From Verrucomicrobiota bacterium (GTDB lineage: Bacteria > Verrucomicrobiota > Verrucomicrobiia > Limisphaerales > CAIMTB01): 35,107 nucleotides of DNA. Under the pieces are notes generated by a model. That model was given only the letters and a program-made list of their open reading frames with translations, had not been told where the DNA came from and did not search any database. The position numbers and the translations under genes are program-made. This document shows positions 22,444 through 30,193 of the stretch, one piece after another. Positions within the stretch are counted from its first letter, which is position 1. Each line of letters begins with the position of its first letter. The stretch is taken from NCBI GenBank assembly GCA_963205105.1, contig CAUJJW010000164.1, forward strand, positions 1 to 35,107, given 5' to 3'.

Positions 22444-22734
22444 TCAACGGTCTCTTCGTTGCACCTTTAACAATCGGTCTACAGCAACGGCGACCACCAA
22501 TGGCAGGCACCCTAAATCTAGTAACAGTGGTGTCCACCAGAAGTCCCGAAGACCAGGGATGGGCAGGAACAATAACCCGATAGCTCCGGAAATGCCCCCA
22601 AGCAGTGGAATCAACGACTGGGGGCGATCCCGTCTTTTGAATAGCCCACCTAACGCGATCCAAAGATTCCCAAGTATTGTCCAAATAGACAATAGGAGGC
22701 AGCCAGCAGATATCACCCAAAGGACAGGCGTCAT
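22444..22734 (-). CDS. Small polytopic membrane protein (candidate immunity protein)
   Basis: A 96-aa hydrophobic protein with three membrane helices (about residues 3-33, 42-58 and 66-86) and a basic C-terminus (LLKVQRRDR). It starts 10 bp downstream of the 61-aa gene on the same strand. Base composition is more A/T-rich than the surrounding GC-rich genes. Small membrane proteins in this position behind rhs genes are often immunity proteins of polymorphic toxins; here that is inference from context only. Confidence 0.5.
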   Translation of the reverse strand: MTPVLWVISAGCLLLSIWTILGNLWIALGGLFKRRDRPQSLIPLLGGISGAIGLLFLPIPGLRDFWWTPLLLDLGCLPLVVAVAVDRLLKVQRRDR

Positions 22735-22744
22735 TGTATAATGA

Positions 22745-22930
22745 CTATGGATTGTAGATGCGCTGTCCGATCATTCCTTTGATGGGCCCCAACGGGCCGG
22801 ACGGAAATGAAAGCGAAGACGGCGGCACGTTAAAAGTCGTACCCGAAGAGTATGGTGCTGGTATGTTTGGGGACTGACCAAATGTAGGAAACCACTCAGG
22901 TTGCATTTTCCCTGAAAGAAGATTGTTCAT
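22745..22930 (-). CDS. 61-aa Pro/Ser-rich protein with a strong ribosome binding site
   Basis: Begins MNNLLSGKMQPEWFPTF and is rich in Pro, Ser and Gly (PSSLSFPSGPLGP). The ATG at 22930 is preceded by AAAGGAGAG about 8 bases upstream, one of the best Shine-Dalgarno sequences in the window, so it is probably translated. There is no signal peptide or membrane segment. It may be a small toxin, an orphan tip fragment, or the partner of the 96-aa membrane protein. Confidence 0.5.
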   Translation of the reverse strand: MNNLLSGKMQPEWFPTFGQSPNIPAPYSSGTTFNVPPSSLSFPSGPLGPIKGMIGQRIYNP

Positions 22931-22946
22931 TGGGGTTTCTCTCCTT

Positions 22947-23142
22947 TCATGACAAAATCACCCGGCTCAAGGCCCGGTCTTCCCCAACGACACACCGGAA
23001 TTGTAGGACACGACGGCCTAGGTCGAATGACTGCTCCGGGAGACTCAACAATCCCGCCGTCGCGCCCGAAATGGCGCCTGCGACTAAACGATCTTCAAGG
23101 CTTAGCTTGGGCTGGCCTCGCGAATCGTGGATTGTGGGAGCA
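22947..23142 (-). pseudogene. Remnant reading frame without a start codon
   Basis: About 64 codons open after a TAA, with protein-like text (LSLEDRLVAGAISGATAGLLSLPE) but no ATG or GTG. The frame ends with TGA at 22947-22949, immediately upstream of the ribosome binding site of the 61-aa gene. The Gly/Ala helix suggests the end of a longer protein, perhaps a displaced toxin tip. It lies directly behind the TPR gene. Confidence 0.3.
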
Positions 23143-23144
23143 TT

Positions 23145-23672
23145 TTACGTTAACATTTCATGTGATCTCCCGGACCCAAAACTGCGCCTGCGACACTCGC
23201 CCTCCATCTCCTCCTTGGTCCTAAGGCGATCGGTCCACGCCCGCATCCCATCCTTCACGCGCGCGCAATCAGCCGTCGCTTTCTCCCATTCTCCAAGCCT
23301 TAAGAATGAGTCCGCCCTACAAAAATGCGCGCCCTCTCGGTAATAGTCTGACGAGTGCAAGTCGCACAACTCAAGCACACGCGTGAAATCCTCAACGGCG
23401 TCGGAGTAATTTCCTTGTTTGAACAACAAGATCCCCCGCGTGAAGAAATAGTCTGGTTCAATATTACATATGCCGATCGCTTTCGTCACATCCAGAATCG
23501 CCGCGCTCAGGTCTCCCTGACGCGACTTAGCATAGGCTCGAGTTCGCCAGATGGACGCCTCATCTGGATACATCCTTGCCAATTCGTCCACACGATCTAG
23601 TGCTTCCTCATACTTCTCGTTTCGCACCATCGCATCGATTTCCGCCAAGGCAATTTTGCAGGAGCTATTCAT
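23145..23672 (-). CDS. TPR protein directly downstream of rhs (candidate immunity or partner)
   Basis: A 175-aa helical protein of four or so TPR-like units: 'EKYEEALDRVDELARMYPDEASIWRTRAYAKSRQGD', 'PDYFFTRGILLFKQGNYSDAVEDFTRVLEL', 'EGAHFCRADSFLRLGEWEKATADCARV'. These carry the W/L/G/Y/A/F/A/P pattern of TPRs. I chose the ATG at 23672, two bases after the rhs stop codon (23675-23677), so the pair is probably co-translated. An ATG at 23690 would overlap rhs. The place right behind a toxin tip is that of an immunity gene, although TPR proteins may also be chaperones or substrate-binding partners. Confidence 0.7.
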   Translation of the reverse strand: MNSSCKIALAEIDAMVRNEKYEEALDRVDELARMYPDEASIWRTRAYAKSRQGDLSAAILDVTKAIGICNIEPDYFFTRGILLFKQGNYSDAVEDFTRVLELCDLHSSDYYREGAHFCRADSFLRLGEWEKATADCARVKDGMRAWTDRLRTKEEMEGECRRRSFGSGRSHEMLT

Positions 23673-23674
23673 GA

Positions 23675-26600
23675 CTAATCGAAGATCCAAATCCTACGCT
23701 TCTTCTTCTTTGGAGTATGTTTAACGGGGTTGCCGCCACATTCCTCCGACACGAAGCCTTTGGCGCAGTCGAATACTCCCCAACCTGGCGGTGCCGATCG
23801 CGGCTTATAGACCGCTGGCGGATTCGGTTTAGCAAGTTCCTCGGAACACCTTTTAAGTGCATCCTCCCACTCCTTGTCACACTTCTCTCTCTTGTTCTTC
23901 TCGCACTCCTTTGCCGTTGCTGTTGCGAGTGCGATGCGTGCCGCGTTTAGGGCCGCGATCTCTTCCGGTGTCAAGAGAAGCGTCGGTTCAAGTATTAGTG
24001 TGGCTGAACCGGAAGATGCCATTCCGAGGGGGTCTAGCGAATTGTTGGGGGCATTATCTACAAATCGGTATAAGCCGATTCCACCATCTTCCTCAAGCGG
24101 ATCCCGGTTGAGCCAAACCTGCCTTGCCGGATCGTAGAATCGGTATCCGTAATAGTAGACAGCATCGACGGTCATCACCTCCTTACTGCTGAAGCGGTAG
24201 GTGTTGTCCGAGGCGCTTAGCGTCCCGGAACTGGTCGCCAGCGTGGCCCCGTACGGGCCGTACTTGTAGCTGGCACCGTGGCCCTGGGAATCATTCACCA
24301 GGTAGCTGACGTTGCCGTTGCTGTCGGCATGGTAGAAGTGATTGGTCGACCATGCTGAACCGTTCCAGCGGCTCCGGGAGAGCAGTCCTCCGATGCCGCC
24401 GGCGCCTTCAAGCGTTCCGCTGAGGTCCGGTCCTCGGGTGTAGGCCACAGTCGGGGTGTTGCTGTTGTCCCGCTCCTGCACCACTCGCATCCCGTCGTAG
24501 AGGTAGCGGGTCTGGGAGGCGAAGCTCCACGACGCGCCGTTCCAGTTGTACTCGGTCCGGGTGCGCAAGCGTCTCCTGCCGTCGTACCCGAACACGGTTC
24601 GATAAGCGGCGGAGATCTCGTACTGGATCAACTGGTTCTCGGCATCGTAGGTCAGCGTCCGGTTGCTGTAGGCCGTGAGATTGCCGCGACGGTCGAAGGT
24701 CTGCGCATTCCCGAGTGCGATGGTCTGCTGATTCAGGGCGTTGCCCGTAAAGGAACTGACGCTGGAGCCGGATGCGTTGTTGGTGCGTTGATTCAGGTTC
24801 TGCGCCGGATCGTAAAGGTAGCCCCAGCACTCCGCGGCAACTTGGACACCGCTGGAATTCGTCGTCCACGCCGTGACCAATTGGCCGGCGTTGTCATAGC
24901 TGTACCCGATACGCCGATTCCAAGCCGACATGGAAGCGTTGGTGTACGTGCCCACCATCCGTTGGCCGGCGGCATTGTACAGGTACTCGTGCTGATTCAG
25001 GACCGACGCGGCGCTGTTGCGGAGCTGAGTGCTCGTCACGCGGCCCACGCTGTCGTAGGCATTCGTGATGTAGCTCGTGCTCGGAAGCGTCAGCCTCTGA
25101 ACGAGCCGGGCCGCGAAACCGCTCCCGCTGGCGGGGCTGTAGGCGTAGGTGAAGGTCCCAGGGGGGCTGGCGATGCTCCCCAGCCGACCGCTGGTGTAGC
25201 TGTGGGCCTGATTCCAAACGCCGCTCGGCTGCTGAACCCCCAAGCCCACGCGGCGCCCGAGGCGGTTGGTTACCGTGACCTTGGCGCTGCTCCAGAAGGC
25301 TGGATCCTCGGCCACGATCTCATTGCCGCCACCCAGCGTGTAGGTGTACCGAGTCGTTCCGACGGCATCGACCATGTTCGTCAGCCGATACAGCGCGTCG
25401 TAGGCGAACTGGAGGTCCGTCGTACCGGCGGGGTAGTCGACATAGGTCACGTTGCCGACCGAGTCGTAGGTGTAGCCGGTGTGGTATCCGTTCGTGCTCG
25501 CACCCGTGCCGGTGCGGGTGAAACGGAAGCTGAGCCGCCCCAGTGCGTCGTAGGTGTAGATTAGGTCCGGATTTGGTTGCCCCTGGTACCACTTCTCTTT
25601 CACCCGGCCGTCGCGGTCATACACCCACGTTGTGGTCTGGGACTTGCCGTCCGAGAGGGTGACGAGGTCTCCGGCCGGGGCGTATCCGAACGAGTTCGTC
25701 CAGACGCCGACTTGGATCTCGTTCGTCCTCAGCCCGCGAGGATCATAGGCGAACTGCGCCACCTTCCCGATCTGGTTGGTGTATCGCGTCGGCCCCACGA
25801 TGTTCGCGCTGTAACCCCAGCTTTCGACGCCACCGTCCGGGGCGGTGCGAGTGCGCAGACGGCCCGCCGCATCGTAGCTCATGACAAGGGCAACCCCGTT
25901 GGCGTTGGTCTGCGCGGTGACGCGGCCGACCGCGTCGTACCCCTGGCCTTGGATGCGCCCGAGGGCGTTCGAGGCGACTACCAGCCGTCCGAGGTTGTCG
26001 TAGACGTTGGTCACCGACTCGAAGCTGTCCGTGCGCACTCGGAGTCGTTGGAGCGGGTCGTACGTGAACAGGACCGAGGAGCCCTCAGGAATTGTGTTGG
26101 TGCGGAGGTTGCCCTGGGTGTCGTAAACGAACGTCGTGGTGCGCGCCAGCGCGGTGCCGTACGCCTCCACCACCGTGCGAGGTTGATCGCCGCAGTCGCA
26201 ATACTCGAAGTACTTCACCCGTCCGAGCGGATCGGTCTCGGCCGTCACGCGCCGCATGCTGTCGTACTGCCACGTACGGAGAAATCCACCGCGGTCACGG
26301 TGGTACGTCCTATCCAGGAGCTTGGTTCCGACGCCGTTGGTGTAGGCGAAGATCTCGTACGAGGAATCCGAGTTGTAGTCGATTCGGGTCAGGCGATTCA
26401 ACGCGTCCAAGGTGAAGGTGCGCGTCAGGTTTCTGGGATCGTTCTCGGTGCGAACATTCCCGATCAACCAAGTGTAGAGATTCGTGGCGATCGGCACCCC
26501 CGACGACACGTTGGAATCCACGCTGCGATCCAACCGCCAGCGCTGGTTGCTGTCGGCGTGGTTGCCGGCGAAGTACGTGCGGGTGGTCAGGAGCCCGGCG

Positions 26601-29395
26601 GGGGTTTGAATCGTCGACACGCGGTTGGAGGCGTCGTAGACAAAGTAGGTGACCTCCAGGAGGGCATTGGTGGCGCGTTCCGGCAGCCCCGGACGGGCTG
26701 GTGCATAGTAGAAGCCGGTGACGGCGCCGTCGAAATCCTGGTTCCTGACAACATCTAGACCATTGGCGTCATACTGTGTGCTCCGACTTCGGGTGTAGGT
26801 GGTCCATCCGACGTTCCACTTCTCCGTCACTGCGGTGGGGCGGCCGACGGAATTCCGTGTGGTCTCCCGGTACCACGTGGAGCCATCGGGCATTACCCGC
26901 GCCTCGACCGCCGGGAGCACTTGGTTGCCTTGGGAGGTGGCGTTCGGCTTGCCCGCGTAGTTGAAGAACGTGATCTGTCCCTCGGTCGTTCCGGCGTCAG
27001 GGCTGGGTGCCTGCTCCCAAGAAATCGCACCGCCGCCGAAGTGGGTATAGCCCGCCCAGGTTGATGCCAGCCAATGGCGGATTCGGGCTCGCTTGAGGTG
27101 ACTGGGCCAATTGAAATCGGCGAGCGGCAAGCTCTCCAGCCCAAGAAACTGCTGGCGGTTCCAGTAGAACGTGTTGCGCTCGTGGCGCGTGCCTGTGTCC
27201 AAGGTCGACTGAAGCGGCGTATTCGTTGGGGTGGAAGAGAAGGCCGGCCAATTGCCGAGGCCGTAGATGTTGATTTTGCCATAGAACTCCTGGACCCCGT
27301 CTGGGTGGGTAATCCGAGTCGTGCGGTCAAAGATCCCATGAACGCCGTTTTCTCCGATGATGGAGAAGACGGTGGTGCCGTAGGGGGTGGTCACCGCCGT
27401 GTCGGAGCTGTAGTCACCCGCCGAGTAATTGAAGGACGATACGATACCCACCGGGTCCGTGATGGAGAGCAAGGGGCCATTGGTATTGGCGAAGGTGACC
27501 GTCTGCCCGTACGAGGTCGCGACGTTCGTCACGTTGCGGTAGAAGTACTGGCTTCCAGCGAATCGGTTCAACGTGAAGACAGCACCATCGGCCGCGGTTA
27601 CCTGCCTGAGGTATCCATCCTGGTAGCCAAACACGACGGCCGGGCCGCTCGCCGTGTCGCGCAGCGAGCTCATGTAGAAGACGCCGTCGATGTTTGCGCT
27701 GTACTCGATCACGCGCCCGTTGCTCTCCCTCAGCCGGTACAGAGTGGCGGCCGTCCCGGCGGCGTTCTTTTCGAGCCGGGCGTTGTGAAGGAAGTTCACC
27801 GCGCTGTTCGTGGCCCCGGCGGCATAGGTGAAGGTGGCCCAGCCCCCGCTTCGGAGCATCACATCCACCTGATTCCCGCTGGGATCGACTACCACGTAGG
27901 AGAACCAGGAGCAGGACCATGGGGTCCCAGCGCTCCCGCCGCCCAGACTGGCCCCGTACCTAGGAAGACCGTCGACAATGTTCTCGCCAAAACGCTCGGT
28001 CATGCTTAACTGCAACACCACGTCGGGTCCGATGGCGGACCGGTACACCAAAGGGGTGTCGACCAACCAAAAGTTCAGGTAGGGCTCGCTCACGCGCCAA
28101 GTCACCATGCCGTGGCCATCGCTGACGGCCGACCGGCAACCGATACAACCGCTTCCCCCACGTCCTGAACTACCGCCACCCCCTCCTGCGCCGGGGGAAC
28201 CGTCTGGACAGCAGGGATCGTCCTCAGGACACGACTGGTCGTCGTGATCGGGTGGAAGTGGTTGATGGCAACGACCTCGTAGCGCATCCGCGTCGTCGGC
28301 CGGCAGCGGAATGGTTCCCGTTAGCGGCGCATCGGCCGCCACGATCGCCGCCCCGGTGGCGTCCGCCGCCAGTTCCGGAATCGTTAGCCAGCGCGGTCCA
28401 AACCGAACCGGATCGAGCACTTCCACAAACGCCCCACGTCGCTCCCGAACAACGATGTAGTGGTCGACTCCCAAGTGGATGACCGCCGGGATCGGCAGAT
28501 TCTCGAAGTCGGGGATGCCCACCGCTCGAAGTCGAAGACCCACCTTCTCACCTACACGCAGAAGCTCCGCGATGGAAAAGCCAGCCGGTGACGATTCGGT
28601 TTCGACCAGAGCGGTCGAATCGTACTTGCCAGGCTGGGTCAGTTGGCCGAGTTGATCCAGACCGTACAGACCGCACTTGTAGGCCTCGCTCGGGTATCGT
28701 TCGGCCCAACTCGCCAGTTCCTGCGCTCGCCCCCAGTCGCCGGATGGCCGAACCGGTCGCGCACCCCAGTATTCCGTCGCCAGGGCCCGGTATTCGGCGA
28801 TACGGCCGGTAAGCGCCAGCAGCCATGCCAATCCCTCGGCCGCCTCCGCCGCGATGCCGGGCCCGGGTTCATCCTGCATGGCTTTGGTCGCTTCATAAGC
28901 CGCATGGAAGTGCGTTAGCGCCCCGGTATAGTTGCCCCGCCGTGACCCGATCTTGCCTAACTGCACATGAAGGTCGGGAGCCCAGGTGGAATTGGGATGC
29001 TTGGTGAGGAAATCCTCCAGGGCAATGCGTTGCTCGAACTCGATGGCCCGCACTCGGATGCCCCAGTCCTCGGCTTGAGGAGGCACCGCCTCCGTGGCTT
29101 CGCGGACCAGACGATAGATCTCGGAAAGCTCGGCGGATTCCTCGGCATCGACGGCCGAGTTGGGAGCTGGGCGCAGGGCCGACGCAGGCCCGAGGGCGGG
29201 GACGGCGGACCACCGCTGCACCGCAGCCAACGGGCGTTCCAAAGCTTCGTCCCTCGGTGCGCTTGCCGCAGGTGGCTCGGCGACCTGCCTAACTGGCCTT
29301 GACTCTGGTTCGGCCGCTTGAGCTGCCCAGCAGAGCATCGAAAGGATGAACCCGCGTGCGATGGCTAGCAGGGGCAATACGACAGTTGTCTTCAT
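23675..29395 (-). CDS. Secreted Rhs/YD-repeat polymorphic toxin with C39-like peptidase domain
   Basis: A 1906-aa exported protein. The ATG at 29395 opens a signal peptide (MKTTVVLPLLAIARGFILSMLCWAAQA). Residues 100-220 are TPR-like helices. Residues about 235-340 form a C39-like peptidase domain with Cys241 (EAYKCGLYG), His312 (GVDHYIVV) and Asp328 (VLDP). A Cys/Gly-rich linker (about 375-425) leads into a long YD-repeat shell (about 430-1790) with many 'YDA-GR' units such as 'YDAAGRLRTRTAPDGG'. It ends in the Rhs core 'YYYGYRFYDPARQVWLNRDPLEE...SLDPLGM'. The last 115 residues after DPLGM are a variable tip (Cys- and Lys-rich, ends KKKKRRIWIFD) that I do not recognise. The tip is AT-richer than the shell. 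Confidence 0.92.
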   Translation of the reverse strand: MKTTVVLPLLAIARGFILSMLCWAAQAAEPESRPVRQVAEPPAASAPRDEALERPLAAVQRWSAVPALGPASALRPAPNSAVDAEESAELSEIYRLVREATEAVPPQAEDWGIRVRAIEFEQRIALEDFLTKHPNSTWAPDLHVQLGKIGSRRGNYTGALTHFHAAYEATKAMQDEPGPGIAAEAAEGLAWLLALTGRIAEYRALATEYWGARPVRPSGDWGRAQELASWAERYPSEAYKCGLYGLDQLGQLTQPGKYDSTALVETESSPAGFSIAELLRVGEKVGLRLRAVGIPDFENLPIPAVIHLGVDHYIVVRERRGAFVEVLDPVRFGPRWLTIPELAADATGAAIVAADAPLTGTIPLPADDADALRGRCHQPLPPDHDDQSCPEDDPCCPDGSPGAGGGGGSSGRGGSGCIGCRSAVSDGHGMVTWRVSEPYLNFWLVDTPLVYRSAIGPDVVLQLSMTERFGENIVDGLPRYGASLGGGSAGTPWSCSWFSYVVVDPSGNQVDVMLRSGGWATFTYAAGATNSAVNFLHNARLEKNAAGTAATLYRLRESNGRVIEYSANIDGVFYMSSLRDTASGPAVVFGYQDGYLRQVTAADGAVFTLNRFAGSQYFYRNVTNVATSYGQTVTFANTNGPLLSITDPVGIVSSFNYSAGDYSSDTAVTTPYGTTVFSIIGENGVHGIFDRTTRITHPDGVQEFYGKINIYGLGNWPAFSSTPTNTPLQSTLDTGTRHERNTFYWNRQQFLGLESLPLADFNWPSHLKRARIRHWLASTWAGYTHFGGGAISWEQAPSPDAGTTEGQITFFNYAGKPNATSQGNQVLPAVEARVMPDGSTWYRETTRNSVGRPTAVTEKWNVGWTTYTRSRSTQYDANGLDVVRNQDFDGAVTGFYYAPARPGLPERATNALLEVTYFVYDASNRVSTIQTPAGLLTTRTYFAGNHADSNQRWRLDRSVDSNVSSGVPIATNLYTWLIGNVRTENDPRNLTRTFTLDALNRLTRIDYNSDSSYEIFAYTNGVGTKLLDRTYHRDRGGFLRTWQYDSMRRVTAETDPLGRVKYFEYCDCGDQPRTVVEAYGTALARTTTFVYDTQGNLRTNTIPEGSSVLFTYDPLQRLRVRTDSFESVTNVYDNLGRLVVASNALGRIQGQGYDAVGRVTAQTNANGVALVMSYDAAGRLRTRTAPDGGVESWGYSANIVGPTRYTNQIGKVAQFAYDPRGLRTNEIQVGVWTNSFGYAPAGDLVTLSDGKSQTTTWVYDRDGRVKEKWYQGQPNPDLIYTYDALGRLSFRFTRTGTGASTNGYHTGYTYDSVGNVTYVDYPAGTTDLQFAYDALYRLTNMVDAVGTTRYTYTLGGGNEIVAEDPAFWSSAKVTVTNRLGRRVGLGVQQPSGVWNQAHSYTSGRLGSIASPPGTFTYAYSPASGSGFAARLVQRLTLPSTSYITNAYDSVGRVTSTQLRNSAASVLNQHEYLYNAAGQRMVGTYTNASMSAWNRRIGYSYDNAGQLVTAWTTNSSGVQVAAECWGYLYDPAQNLNQRTNNASGSSVSSFTGNALNQQTIALGNAQTFDRRGNLTAYSNRTLTYDAENQLIQYEISAAYRTVFGYDGRRRLRTRTEYNWNGASWSFASQTRYLYDGMRVVQERDNSNTPTVAYTRGPDLSGTLEGAGGIGGLLSRSRWNGSAWSTNHFYHADSNGNVSYLVNDSQGHGASYKYGPYGATLATSSGTLSASDNTYRFSSKEVMTVDAVYYYGYRFYDPARQVWLNRDPLEEDGGIGLYRFVDNAPNNSLDPLGMASSGSATLILEPTLLLTPEEIAALNAARIALATATAKECEKNKREKCDKEWEDALKRCSEELAKPNPPAVYKPRSAPPGWGVFDCAKGFVSEECGGNPVKHTPKKKKRRIWIFD

Positions 29396-29597
29396 TCGGG
29401 CGGCACTGCGATGGTCGAGCCAGGGGTATGTTCGATACGAGTACCGCTGATGCGACTCCTTGTTGATTCCGAAGCCGTCCACGCGGTCCTCACAACCACC
29501 TCGCGGACGACAGGTCGACGAGGTACGCGACGTCGGCAGAGTCTGCAAGGGCATTTATCACAGTACACACAAGTATCATTGCCGCTTATCGCCTTGA
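29396..29597. other. Upstream region of rhs / border with phage genes
   Basis: About 200 bases between the rhs start (minus) and the phage gene remnant (plus). The rhs frame stays open some 50 codons upstream of its signal peptide, but this stretch is not protein-like. I see no clear promoter, terminator or insertion-site repeat. Confidence 0.35.
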
Positions 29598-29690
29598 CGG
29601 TTTGTCGCCCGAAGGGGGCACCGGAGCGTCTCTCGCAACATCACCCTCAAGGGCCTGCGTACGCCCGACATCGGAGGAGGCAAGAAGTGA
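29598..29690 (+). pseudogene. 3' end of a phage tail gene
   Basis: A frame ending 'SRNITLKGLRTPDIGGGKK' whose TGA overlaps the GTG start of the NlpC/P60 gene (GTGA), as expected for the preceding gene of a tail operon. Upstream it runs into a stop at 29595-29597, so at most 30 codons remain. It is read as the 3' stub left when the rhs island or a deletion removed the rest of the gene. Confidence 0.4.
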
Positions 29691-30193
29691 CCGCCACCCT
29701 TCCGCTCGAACTCACCCCCGACCTTCGCACCCGCATTGCCGCCATCGCCCGGGAGTGGATCGGAACCCCCTTCGTGCCCCACGCCCGCATCAAGGGCGCT
29801 GGGGTCGATTGCGTGAACCTGCCGGCCTCCATCCTGATCGAGGCGGGAGTCATCGAGTTCGTGCTCACCGGGCCGTACACCATCGACGCAGGGCGCCACG
29901 CGCCGGTCAGCCTGCTCGTGACCTGGCTCCGACAGGACGGGCGCTTTGAGGAATGGCCGGTGGACGAGCCGCCCACTCCCCTCACCCCGCTTCTGGAGGG
30001 CGACCTCCTGCGCTTCCGCTTCGGGCACGGCGTGGCCCACCACCTCGGCCTCGTCACGTCACCGGCCGGGGATTTCGTCCACTGCCTCCGCGGGCACGGC
30101 GTCATCCAGTCGACGCTGAAAGACCCCACCTATCGCAACCTCCTGACCAACCACTTCCGACCGCGATGGGCTTTGGTGCCTCCAACGATCTGA
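29687..30193 (+). CDS. Phage tail-associated NlpC/P60 cysteine peptidase
   Basis: A 168-aa protein with GTG start at 29687 and a GGAGG site 8 bases upstream. The NlpC/P60 catalytic motifs are present: 'WIGTPFVPHARIKGAGVDCVNL' with Cys42, 'GVAHHLGLV' with His119, and a third polar residue at His132. Phage members of this family act in tail assembly or cut peptidoglycan during injection. The gene precedes the tail-tip gene, with a 28-bp overlap, as in many siphophage and gene-transfer-agent tail modules. Confidence 0.88.
   Translation: MTATLPLELTPDLRTRIAAIAREWIGTPFVPHARIKGAGVDCVNLPASILIEAGVIEFVLTGPYTIDAGRHAPVSLLVTWLRQDGRFEEWPVDEPPTPLTPLLEGDLLRFRFGHGVAHHLGLVTSPAGDFVHCLRGHGVIQSTLKDPTYRNLLTNHFRPRWALVPPTI

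Noticed and set aside
24400..28300. Long plus-strand frames antisense to rhs (up to about 390 codons)
   Set aside because: They mirror the YD-repeat codons on the opposite strand, lack ribosome binding sites and show repetitive Val/Gly/Arg text typical of antisense shadows.
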